Source: a virus. From it: a stretch of 36,924 nucleotides of DNA. The stretch covers positions 1 to 36,924 of the IMG/VR virus record IMGVR_UViG_3300042923_001084. One strand, given 5' to 3'. Of this stretch, positions 17,083-23,697 are shown one piece after another. Made by a program: the position numbers and the translations under genes. Numbering within the stretch: position 1 is the stretch's first letter; the number at the start of each line of letters is the position of its first letter. The notes beneath the pieces were generated by a model, which saw only the letters and a list, made by a program, of their open reading frames with translations, made no database searches and was not told the origin of the DNA.

Positions 17083-17108
17083 AAAAGAGCCCACTTAAGA
17101 GCTCTTTT
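17083..17108 (-). terminator. terminator overlapping the 3' end of the coiled-coil gene
   Basis: Arms 17083-17090 and 17101-17108 (AAAAGAGC/GCTCTTTT) pair perfectly and are followed on the minus strand by TTTTTATATT. Confidence 0.75.
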
Positions 17109-17406
17109 CTTTCAAAATATATCTTGCACCATATTCCTCAAGATTTGCAAGCTTGTATTCAAGCTTTTTAACCTCGCTTACGATAATATTAATTTTCTCG
17201 TAAACTTCATCAGCAATAATTTGATATCCTTTTCGATCCTCTTCGCCACCCATACAAAACGCTACTTCATTCTGAATGTACTTTTTTAATCTTTTGATTT
17301 CAAGTTTATCATATTCAGCTTTCTTGGCATTTATCTCAGCATTTAATTCATTTACTAATTCATTATATGCTTCTTTAGTTAATGTTTTAGTATCTTTCAT
17401 AATCAT
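17095..17406 (-). CDS. coiled-coil protein of unknown function
   Basis: A 103-residue protein dominated by charged helices (EAYNELVNELNAEINAKKAEY; later IIVSEVKKLEYKLANLEEYG). It starts at ATG 17406 with AAGGAGGTGG and ends within a terminator hairpin. No homologous family is recognised. It follows a predicted small RNA. Confidence 0.7.
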   Translation of the reverse strand: MIMKDTKTLTKEAYNELVNELNAEINAKKAEYDKLEIKRLKKYIQNEVAFCMGGEEDRKGYQIIADEVYEKINIIVSEVKKLEYKLANLEEYGARYILKEKSS

Positions 17407-17477
17407 ACTTATCCACCTCCTTCCATATAATAACTTCTATACAAAAAGGAGGTTTCCTGCTATTGTCGATATATTTT

Positions 17478-17613
17478 TAAAATAAAACACCCTATTTAGA
17501 TTAATAGGGTGTTTCTTAGTACCGTTGCCACACAGTCGCAGTCCCTGCCAGCAACACAATCGAATATGCACAGATACTGTCATGTCAGCTCTGTACTTTG
17601 CAATATATTAACT
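17478..17613 (-). ncRNA. candidate structured small RNA with its own promoter and terminator
   Basis: The minus strand has a consensus TATAAT at 17625-17620, then about 130 bases without an open frame, then a perfect 12-bp terminator stem (17485-17496/17503-17514) and a T-rich tract. In between are two hairpins. One is a 7-bp stem at 17568-17574/17590-17596. The other is 17524-17528/17551-17555 with an inner GCAG-GGA-CUGC stem-loop. The segment is clearly richer in G and C than its flanks. No -35 is obvious. I do not recognise the family. Confidence 0.6.
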
Positions 17614-17680
17614 ATATACATTATATCACTTGTTATACCCTTATTACTGAAGACTTTTATACTTATTTATTGAATTTAGT

Positions 17681-17869
17681 CTATTTGTTTTCCTTCTCAT
17701 AATCAACTATACTAACTATTTTAGCTATAAAATCATACTCTTGGTGTGATACAACTTCGAGTTGCAAAACTATATGATCACTAGTTTCAGATGTTCCTAT
17801 TAATTTTTTTGCATAAATTGAAGTATGATGAAATTGTACTATTTTACTTTTTGGATGAGTTTTAATCAT
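17681..17869 (-). CDS. small protein of unknown function
   Basis: A 62-residue protein beginning MIKTHPKSKIVQF with a beta-type middle (HIVLQLEVVSHQEYDFIAKI). ATG behind GGAGGG. It lies between the small RNA and a 50-residue protein gene. No motif recognised. Confidence 0.6.
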   Translation of the reverse strand: MIKTHPKSKIVQFHHTSIYAKKLIGTSETSDHIVLQLEVVSHQEYDFIAKIVSIVDYEKENK

Positions 17870-17913
17870 TAAATCCCTCCGTTCTTCATATTCTCATAGC
17901 TACTATCTTTAAT

Positions 17914-18066
17914 TTATTCTCTTACGACTTCAAACTTATCCCATAACCACTTTAATATATTTAACAAATCATCTTTTGTAGTTCCATTATGAGTTTCAAG
18001 ATTCACCTCCTCTTGTGCTGCCTTTATTTTTTGTTCCTCTGTCATACTGTCCCACTTATATTTCAA
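17914..18066 (-). CDS. small acidic protein, TTG start
   Basis: A 50-residue protein, MKYKWDSMTEEQKIK then DDLLNILKWLWDKFEVVRE, starting at TTG 18066 behind GGAGTGA. It ends 45 bases before the next gene start. Amphipathic helices suggest a small regulator or binding protein. No family recognised. Confidence 0.6.
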   Translation of the reverse strand: MKYKWDSMTEEQKIKAAQEEVNLETHNGTTKDDLLNILKWLWDKFEVVRE

Positions 18067-18089
18067 CTAAATCACTCCTTCTCCATGTA

Positions 18090-18144
18090 TTTGAATTGCG
18101 ACGTAAAAATACCGTAAAATTCATTTCTGAATAATACGGTATTT
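18090..18144 (-). repeat. cassette repeat A: conserved element with hairpin terminator
   Basis: Starts TTTGAATTG (18090-18098) and contains a hairpin with arms 18107-18116 and 18135-18144 (AAATACCGTA/TACGGTATTT), an inner ATTCA/TGAAT stem and, on the minus strand, a GAAA loop followed by TTTTTACG. It terminates the 18163-18675 gene. It is closely similar to repeat C at 20649-20705 across its whole length, and one arm recurs as repeat B upstream of the same gene. Confidence 0.85.
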
Positions 18145-18162
18145 CACTAATTTATCATTAAA

Positions 18163-18675
18163 TTATTTGACTTCAAGTTCTTTTTTTTTATGCTCTCCTT
18201 TAAGTAAATCCCCAACTTCTTCACCAAATTGATTTCTTAAATCAACATACATTTTGGTATACTTTAAGAGATCTTCTTCTACTAATGAATCATTGTTTAT
18301 TGTATAGAATATAATTTCATGAGCTAAATTACTTAGTCTAAAGGCATAGTTAGCTACATAGTTCATCCTTTTGCCTACTTCCTGGATATTATACCATGAT
18401 GTCAATCCCGTTGATATCGCACTAACAATTAGTGCGATAGATTGTCCTATTTCCCCTAATTTTAAGCCAAGTAAAATGGTAGTGATAGTCGCTAATATTA
18501 TCTGAATTATTGATATTACTTTTCTCTTATTAGCAGCTTTTTTATTTGCTTCATTCATTATTTTACTTTTAGCTTGTATATCGTTTATCAAGAAGTTAAA
18601 CTTTTCTTCAATTTTGTATGACAATATACTCCCCCCATTAGCTATTTTTTCTCTCACTTGAAGAATTAGTGACAT
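18163..18675 (-). CDS. two-helix membrane protein, SLATT-like
   Basis: A 170-residue protein with an N-terminal helical segment, two adjacent membrane helices (about 53-71 and 76-97) and a cytoplasmic helical tail. This is the layout of SLATT two-helix effectors, thought to permeabilise membranes in nucleotide-signal defence systems. No nucleotide cyclase or SLOG partner is adjacent, so the assignment rests on topology. A second start, TTG 18624, has a much stronger ribosome site (GGGGGAG) than ATG 18675 and would give 153 residues. The gene has its own promoter region and terminator inside a repeat-bounded cassette. Confidence 0.7.
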   Translation of the reverse strand: MSLILQVREKIANGGSILSYKIEEKFNFLINDIQAKSKIMNEANKKAANKRKVISIIQIILATITTILLGLKLGEIGQSIALIVSAISTGLTSWYNIQEVGKRMNYVANYAFRLSNLAHEIIFYTINNDSLVEEDLLKYTKMYVDLRNQFGEEVGDLLKGEHKKKELEVK

Positions 18676-18739
18676 TAAAATGTTCTTATCACATATAAAT
18701 TATATCATGCTTTAAATAATTCAATAGTGTTATTTTATT

Positions 18740-18764
18740 ATACCGTATTATTCAGTTTTCAAAG
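18740..18764 (-). repeat. cassette repeat B, upstream of the SLATT-like gene
   Basis: On the minus strand CTTTGAAAACTGAATAATACGGTAT; 23 of 25 positions match repeat D at 21366-21392. It contains the same TGAATAATACGGTAT arm found in hairpins A and C. Downstream, the minus strand has TGATATAAT at about 18710-18700, a probable extended -10 promoter for the gene. Confidence 0.8.
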
Positions 18765-18811
18765 AACATTGTTCGTAATTTAATTTTGAAATTTAAGTCG
18801 GCATATTCTCA

Positions 18812-18848
18812 TGTTACTTCAATTTTGAAGTATATCATTGAGGTAACA
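18812..18848. repeat. 12-bp inverted repeat at the cassette-1 upstream edge
   Basis: TGTTACTTCAAT (18812-18823) pairs with ATTGAGGTAACA (18837-18848) with one G-T pair. No T-tract follows on either strand. It lies between repeat B and the stop of the next gene, so it may be a processing or binding site, or an old insertion boundary. Confidence 0.45.
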
Positions 18849-18860
18849 TTGTCATAAACT

Positions 18861-19313
18861 CTACAGCCTTAATCCCCTATGTAATGCAAATAAGTCTCTA
18901 GCTTTTTTTAACCAGGTATACACGGATCTATCCGTAGTATAATTTTTAATACTTGCCTTCGTAACTCTATCTTTTATATCGCCGGATAAAAGCTCTTTTG
19001 TTGGTTCTTCAAAGTAGACAATTTCTATAGCACTAATTATATAAGGCATGTGTCTGGCATCTAGCTCAGCCAGCACCTTATCAACTGCCTCCATGTCTTG
19101 AACTTCTGATATTCTCTCCATTACTGCATTTTCTGCAGCTATGATAGCAGCTTCAGTTGGCTTGGATATTCCATCTTTAACTTTTGCTTCTTTTTTCTTT
19201 ATCTCTTCAAGTGTTTCTATATAGATTTTCTGTTTAAATTTTTCAGCTGACTTGCCATTCTTAGCATAAAATCTAAAAGCAGCAGTAGCATAATCTCTCA
19301 AATAATCTTTCAT
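18861..19313 (-). CDS. putative late transcription regulator, sigma/ArpU-like C-terminus
   Basis: A 150-residue helical protein whose C-terminal 45 residues look like a sigma region 4-type helix-turn-helix, ending SVYTWLKKARDLFALHRGLRL with a preceding RVTKASIKNY. Proteins of this length and ending, at the late end of the early operon, are commonly late-gene activators in Firmicute phages. It starts at ATG behind AGGAGG. The activator role is inferred. Confidence 0.65.
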   Translation of the reverse strand: MKDYLRDYATAAFRFYAKNGKSAEKFKQKIYIETLEEIKKKEAKVKDGISKPTEAAIIAAENAVMERISEVQDMEAVDKVLAELDARHMPYIISAIEIVYFEEPTKELLSGDIKDRVTKASIKNYTTDRSVYTWLKKARDLFALHRGLRL

Positions 19314-19316
19314 CCG

Positions 19317-19544
19317 CTAGTCCTCCTTACACATTCCTCCGCAGTATCGTGGATCTGCTCCACATAACTTTTGACATTCTTTATTAAGTCCGCATACGCT
19401 GCAACAAGTTCCATAACATCCGCTCTGCTCATTATATCTGCAACCAAACTTCCCAGACTTAACTATCTTAGCGTTTAAATTCTCATTATTTTTTGAGTAG
19501 CAATATAAAGCAGTTATCAAGCTCACTACTGCCACAATAAACAT
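19317..19544 (-). CDS. membrane-anchored cysteine-rich microprotein
   Basis: A 75-residue protein with an N-terminal membrane helix (about 2-16) and a compact domain with nine cysteines at 35, 43, 47, 48, 51, 57, 61, 68 and 72, ending YCGGMCKED. It may be a disulphide-bonded extracytoplasmic domain or a metal-binding cytoplasmic one. The ribosome site before the ATG is weak. It directly precedes the regulator gene. Function unknown. Confidence 0.65.
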   Translation of the reverse strand: MFIVAVVSLITALYCYSKNNENLNAKIVKSGKFGCRYNEQSGCYGTCCSVCGLNKECQKLCGADPRYCGGMCKED

Positions 19545-19637
19545 AATAATATTTTCATAACTCTCTAAGATACCCCTATCTCCTTAGTTTATATTTTTGT
19601 TTATAAACTTGTCCACATTATAAACATACATATACAC

Positions 19638-19892
19638 TTACTTAGGCAAGGTTTTATATTTTCTTAGTTCTGTTTCAAGATGTATAATCTGTGCATCTTT
19701 AACTTTCAATTCCTCTTTTAACTTAGTATTCTCTTCCTTATAGCCTATTCTTTTTTTATATTGGCCCTTTCTATATGCTAATCTTTGTTGGATGCATTGG
19801 CTTGTAACCCCATATTTAATAGCAATTTGACCATAACTCATACCTTTATCTCTAAGAGCTTTAATTTCTTCTAAAGGTATACTTGATTTCAT
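19638..19892 (-). CDS. helix-turn-helix protein with coiled-coil tail
   Basis: An 84-residue protein. Residues 1-45 form a helix-turn-helix (EEIKALRDKGMSYGQIAIKY then VTSQCIQQRL), and residues 55-80 a coiled coil. An ATG at 19901 abuts the AAGGAG directly, so the ATG at 19892, nine bases away, is the better start. It is probably a small DNA-binding regulator. Confidence 0.75.
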   Translation of the reverse strand: MKSSIPLEEIKALRDKGMSYGQIAIKYGVTSQCIQQRLAYRKGQYKKRIGYKEENTKLKEELKVKDAQIIHLETELRKYKTLPK

Positions 19893-19909
19893 GACATCCA
19901 TCTCCTTTT

Positions 19910-20269
19910 TTAAAATTCCTTACCGTGGAGATATTCTCTCTCTTTGTTACGCTGCATTTTAGTCGCAATTTCATTATGAAGCCTTATATCTTCTCCGCCT
20001 GCTAGATCTCCCATCCTAATCATGACATCAGCAAGTTCTTCTTTATAGTTCAGCCAGTCATTATGTCTTAGAGCTTCCATAGCTTCTACCAACTCTGAAA
20101 CAACTAGCAGCAATCTCTGATTTCTAAAGGCATTCATTACCGCCTGAAGCTCATTATCCGTAAATTCTTTATTTTTTCTTACTTTTCTTATTACATTTAA
20201 CTCTGTGTTCCAAAACCCCTTATTGACTGCATTCTCATGTGCTAATTTAACTAGCTCTTTTATTTCCAT
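19910..20269 (-). CDS. MazG-like nucleotide pyrophosphohydrolase
   Basis: A 119-residue all-helical protein with the MazG metal-binding pattern: E59-x-x-E62 in VSELVEAMEAL and E78-x-x-D81 in EELADVMIRMGDL. Such phage enzymes hydrolyse non-canonical or alarmone nucleoside triphosphates and may adjust nucleotide pools or blunt the stringent response during infection. Its start lies inside the 3' end of the preceding 53-residue gene, so translation is probably coupled. Confidence 0.85.
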   Translation of the reverse strand: MEIKELVKLAHENAVNKGFWNTELNVIRKVRKNKEFTDNELQAVMNAFRNQRLLLVVSELVEAMEALRHNDWLNYKEELADVMIRMGDLAGGEDIRLHNEIATKMQRNKEREYLHGKEF

Positions 20270-20408
20270 CTTTCATCCTCCTTAAATCTTCCTGGGCCCA
20301 TTCCCCAAGCTTAATTATTTGTTTTGTAAGCTTCATTTTCTGTTTATCATTTGCTGCATTTATTTTGATGTTAGCTGTTATGTACTGCTCCACATAACTT
20401 AAAGTCAT
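20247..20408 (-). CDS. small basic protein overlapping the MazG-like gene
   Basis: A 53-residue protein (MTLSYVEQYITANIK) starting at ATG 20408 behind AAGGAG and overlapping the next gene by 23 bases. It is helical and basic. No family recognised; the close overlap suggests co-production with the MazG-like enzyme. Confidence 0.65.
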   Translation of the reverse strand: MTLSYVEQYITANIKINAANDKQKMKLTKQIIKLGEWAQEDLRRMKDGNKRAS

Positions 20409-20465
20409 AATTTATCTCCTTTTTAGGGAACTGGAGGCTTGTACCTCAGCAGCTCTCATTTATTT

Positions 20466-20624
20466 TTATAGATTTTCACACAATCTCTTATATAAATTCA
20501 TGTTGTCTTCAATATATCCAAGCACCATAAATTTATTTTTACTTTCTCTAGCTAACATGCCATCATCAGAAACATAGTACTTAAATCTCTTATTCTCCAC
20601 CAAAAGCTTATATTTCTTTTTCAT
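20466..20624 (-). CDS. small basic protein of unknown function
   Basis: A 52-residue protein (MKKKYKLLVENKRFKYYV) starting at ATG 20624 behind TAAGGAGG with correct spacing. It lies just after the repeat-bounded GIY-YIG cassette. No motif recognised. Confidence 0.65.
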   Translation of the reverse strand: MKKKYKLLVENKRFKYYVSDDGMLARESKNKFMVLGYIEDNMNLYKRLCENL

Positions 20625-20648
20625 AATGCCTCCTTAGGTCGCCATATC

Positions 20649-20705
20649 TTTGAATTGAGCACTAAAAAATACCGTATATTCACTGTTTTGAATAATACGG
20701 TATTT
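20649..20705 (-). repeat. cassette repeat C: conserved element with hairpin terminator
   Basis: Begins TTTGAATTG (20649-20657) and contains a hairpin with arms 20667-20676/20696-20705 plus inner ATTCA/TGAAT, followed on the minus strand by TTTTTTAG. Nearly the same as repeat A, with the loop and a few bases changed. It terminates the GIY-YIG gene. Confidence 0.85.
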
Positions 20706-20767
20706 TTACAAGTTTAATATTTAATTTATTCGATACACTAAAATTTGTCGCTATGATAGTATCACCA

Positions 20768-21250
20768 TTAATGTAGATTTCCACGAGTTTTATTATACCC
20801 ATTAGAAAAAGCGTTATATCTAGCTATTGTATTGCGTTCTAATTGATTCAAAGAATTAAAGCCACTGTTTTCTAATGCAATCATTTTTATAGAAAATATA
20901 TCTCCATATTTATAGTCTGCATATACATCTCCATTCCCTTTTCCTGTAAAATGATCATTTACCCTGTTTAAAACCTGTTTACCTTGCCCAACATAGTACA
21001 TATTTTTCGAGCTATTATATAAGATATATACCCCAGCAAAGTTCCGAGTCAATGCATGAGAAGGGCGCCCTCTACCACCAAATGAAGTGTTCCTCATTTT
21101 CATGAATTCTTCTGGTGTCATTTCACTTACATTATTCGCCAAATCATCTATTTGTTTATTTATCTTTCGCTTTTTTAATATCGTAAGTATAATGACACCT
21201 ATCAAAAATAAAATATACAAGATTATCATGAAAGTCATATAATTATCCAT
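20768..21250 (-). CDS. membrane-anchored GIY-YIG nuclease-like protein
   Basis: A 160-residue protein with one membrane helix at residues 5-25, a linker, and a GIY-YIG domain from about 72: GVYILYN (73-79), YYVGQG (85-90), R96, E138 in LERNTIARY, and N153 in the closing NKTRGN. All usual active-site positions are filled. Anchoring a nuclease at the membrane suggests action on DNA entering the cell, such as superinfecting phage. A frame to 21268 exists, but GGAGAA fits ATG 21250. It sits in a cassette with the same flanks as the SLATT-like gene. Confidence 0.82.
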   Translation of the reverse strand: MDNYMTFMIILYILFLIGVIILTILKKRKINKQIDDLANNVSEMTPEEFMKMRNTSFGGRGRPSHALTRNFAGVYILYNSSKNMYYVGQGKQVLNRVNDHFTGKGNGDVYADYKYGDIFSIKMIALENSGFNSLNQLERNTIARYNAFSNGYNKTRGNLH

Positions 21251-21365
21251 AAGCAATTCTCCAATCATATCAGTAAAAATTCTAATTTATCGAGTAGTTT
21301 AATAGCCAACTAACTCACATAATCCAATTATACACTAAACACGCTATAATTTGTATATAGGTTTT

Positions 21366-21392
21366 AAATACCGTACTATTCAATTTTCAAAG
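21366..21392 (-). repeat. cassette repeat D, upstream of the GIY-YIG gene
   Basis: On the minus strand CTTTGAAAATTGAATAGTACGGTATTT, matching repeat B except at two positions over 25 bases. An inverted pair GCCAACTAA (21305-21313) and TTAGTTGGC (21408-21416) surrounds it. A TATAAT-like -10 for the gene lies between repeat and start. Confidence 0.8.
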
Positions 21393-21435
21393 ATCTATGT
21401 CTATTAATTAGTTGGCAATATATTCAAATTCCGTC

Positions 21436-22887
21436 TTATCCTACCTGCCTAACCCTTCCGTTACCTTCACATAATTCTGGAAGATTAGCCCTAACTAATG
21501 CTTCTGCAAATGGTGGAGGTACAGCATTGCCGCAACGTGCCACTTGTGCTGTCTTCGGATACGGTTTGCCAGTAAAGTCACGTTCTATAATATAATTATT
21601 TGGAAACCCTTGAGCTTTAAATAATTCATGTGGTTGCAGCATTCTCATCCCTATATCAACTATCTGGTAGTCTTGGCCCTTAATTGTTACAAGTCCAAAC
21701 CTATCTTTTGTTGTAATAGTATGAAGTGGTTCACTGCAATCCTGGCCGATGTCTGCACCATAATATTTGAGTAAAAAAGCTGTGACGAGTGCATTTTTAT
21801 TTACTGTAGTAACAGTTGCTAAAGGTTTATCTGCTCCATGTCCAATAGAACTTTTAAATTGAGTTGATATAAATGCTGTTACTAATCCAAACCTATTTGA
21901 AGTATCCAAAGTGTGAATTGGCTCATTTATGCTTAATCCCCTTACTTCATTTTCATTTGTTTCTGAATGATAACTTGTTAGAAATGGTGTTACTAATAAG
22001 TGTTCAGCTTTAGTTGTTATCGTAGTTAATGGTTTATCTAAAGGATATTGCAATCTGTCTCCACCAAAGCCAGTCTGACCTATCCTAGCTATAAAAGGAT
22101 TAGGATTATCTAACACAAACTTTTGAAGTCCTTTTGCTATTCTTTTTAGTGTATTTTCAGCAAGTGGCTTTGACCTATCAAATATACTAGGGCATGGAAT
22201 ATTCCAGTCAATTATTCCTGCTGCAGTTTTCCATGGCTTTAGCTTGCCTGACTTTACCTCATCACTATTTGGATCACCATGGGTCGGCTTTGGCCATACT
22301 ATCGGATTACCATCACATCTTGCAACTAGAAAGAATCTTTCCCTTATTGTTGGTGCTCCGTAGTCACATGCCTTAAGTTCTCGCCATTCTACTTCATATC
22401 CAAGTTTTCTAAGATGCTTAACAAACTTTCTAAAAGTCTTTCCCTTCTTTTTAGGATTAGGATAGTAATCACCATCTTTATTTTTTAATAATGGTCCCCA
22501 GGTCTGAAACTCTTTAACATTTTCAAGCATAATAACTCTAGGCTTAACTTTTCCTGCCCATTTTGCAGCTACCCAAGCCAGTCCTCTTATGTTTTTATTA
22601 ACTGGTGTTTTCCCTTTTGCTCTGCTAAAATGCTTGCAGTCTGGACTAAACCAAGCTAGCCCTACAGCTCTTCCTCTAACAGCTTTAACAGGATCTACTT
22701 CCCACACCGATTCACAATAATGTTCTGTTTGCGGATGATTAACTTTATGCATTGCTATTGCTGCTGGATCATGATTGATTGCAATATCAACAGAATGACC
22801 TATTGCTAACTCTATGCCAGTACTAGCGCCGCCGCCACCTGCAAAGTTGTCTACTATAATTTCATCTAACAGACTAATCTGCTTCAT
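21436..22887 (-). CDS. C5 cytosine DNA methyltransferase (orphan)
   Basis: A 483-residue methyltransferase. Motif I is DNFAGGGGASTGIELA (13-28), motif IV SPDC with catalytic Cys84, motif VI ENV (122-124), a TIRERFFLVA motif VIII, and a C-terminal RCGNAVPPPFAEAL motif X. Between about 280 and 400, four degenerate repeats of the form LxTITTK...LVTxFL replace a usual target-recognition domain. No restriction enzyme is nearby, so it probably protects phage DNA from host cleavage. Confidence 0.92.
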   Translation of the reverse strand: MKQISLLDEIIVDNFAGGGGASTGIELAIGHSVDIAINHDPAAIAMHKVNHPQTEHYCESVWEVDPVKAVRGRAVGLAWFSPDCKHFSRAKGKTPVNKNIRGLAWVAAKWAGKVKPRVIMLENVKEFQTWGPLLKNKDGDYYPNPKKKGKTFRKFVKHLRKLGYEVEWRELKACDYGAPTIRERFFLVARCDGNPIVWPKPTHGDPNSDEVKSGKLKPWKTAAGIIDWNIPCPSIFDRSKPLAENTLKRIAKGLQKFVLDNPNPFIARIGQTGFGGDRLQYPLDKPLTTITTKAEHLLVTPFLTSYHSETNENEVRGLSINEPIHTLDTSNRFGLVTAFISTQFKSSIGHGADKPLATVTTVNKNALVTAFLLKYYGADIGQDCSEPLHTITTKDRFGLVTIKGQDYQIVDIGMRMLQPHELFKAQGFPNNYIIERDFTGKPYPKTAQVARCGNAVPPPFAEALVRANLPELCEGNGRVRQVG

Positions 22888-22916
22888 TCCCTCATCCCCT
22901 TACTCTAAATTGAGCC

Positions 22917-23297
22917 CTAGAACAAACTTAGCTGCTCTGATTTTTGATTTCTTCTCTTAAACTCTTCATATCCTACCCATTCTGGATTTTCAAATATCCG
23001 TGCTATATGGAGTTCAAGAGCATACTTGGTTATTTGTTCTTCTCCTGCTTCTTTTAACCAAGCACAATGCAATTTAATGTACTTTTTAAGATCTTCAAAT
23101 ATTTGAATCTCATTATATTTTTCAACCAACTTATATGTCTGTTCGTACCAAAGAGGAGATTCTATGTTACCCTTAGCAGTTTGGAATTCTTCAATCCCTA
23201 CTGTCTTAATTCTTTTTCCTTCAAAATTTCTAATGTCTCTCGATATGAAGAATCTAAGTCTAATTCTGTGATTAGTAAATTCTTTGTATTTATCCAC
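22917..23297 (-). CDS. unknown protein ending in a sliding-clamp-binding motif
   Basis: A 126-residue basic, helical protein starting at GTG 23297. No domain is recognised, but the last five residues are QLSLF, the exact consensus of the pentapeptide by which bacterial proteins bind the DNA polymerase beta clamp. It is placed between the methyltransferase and the Spo0E-like gene, downstream of the replication genes, so a role in recruiting the host replisome is plausible. Confidence 0.7.
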   Translation of the reverse strand: MDKYKEFTNHRIRLRFFISRDIRNFEGKRIKTVGIEEFQTAKGNIESPLWYEQTYKLVEKYNEIQIFEDLKKYIKLHCAWLKEAGEEQITKYALELHIARIFENPEWVGYEEFKRRNQKSEQLSLF

Positions 23298-23310
23298 TTG
23301 AATCAGACTC

Positions 23311-23685
23311 CTAACTCTTTAGAAATTCTGCTATTTCATTTTTTTGAAGTACTGGGCAAAATGCATTATTTTCTTCTAGTAGCTTCTCAGCTTGTCTACA
23401 GCGTTTCATGAAATATACTACTTCAAGCTTTAGCTGTTCAACTTCAACGACTTTATCAAGTTCTTGGCTGCATTCTAAAGTCTTTGGATGCAGTGGTCCA
23501 AACCAGTCAATATTCTTCTGGAGCTCATTCCTCAACTCATCTATACTTTTATTATCATTTTTGCTTCTAGTTAACAGATACTCTATTACTCCTTCTTTTA
23601 CTTCCTCAGCAGAAGTATTTTCTATTTCAATAACATCTGCTTTCTCATTGCTTTTTAAAGCTTCGTAAACTCCCCATCTGTCCAT
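23311..23685 (-). CDS. Spo0E-like domain protein
   Basis: A 124-residue protein. Residues 48-84 contain IDELRNELQKNIDWFG and HPKTLECSQELDKVV, the pattern of Spo0E-like aspartyl phosphatases including the SQELD signature at 73-77. Spo0E proteins remove phosphate from Spo0A and hold back sporulation. Here the domain is embedded between an N-terminal 45 residues of unknown role and a C-terminal helical segment. Starts at ATG behind AAAGGAG, directly after the helicase gene. Confidence 0.72.
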   Translation of the reverse strand: MDRWGVYEALKSNEKADVIEIENTSAEEVKEGVIEYLLTRSKNDNKSIDELRNELQKNIDWFGPLHPKTLECSQELDKVVEVEQLKLEVVYFMKRCRQAEKLLEENNAFCPVLQKNEIAEFLKS

Positions 23686-23697
23686 TTTCTATCTCCT

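Noticed and set aside
22870-22887. QISLL near the methyltransferase N-terminus as a second clamp motif
   Set aside because: Two positions differ from the QLSLF consensus and the location at residue 3 leaves doubt.
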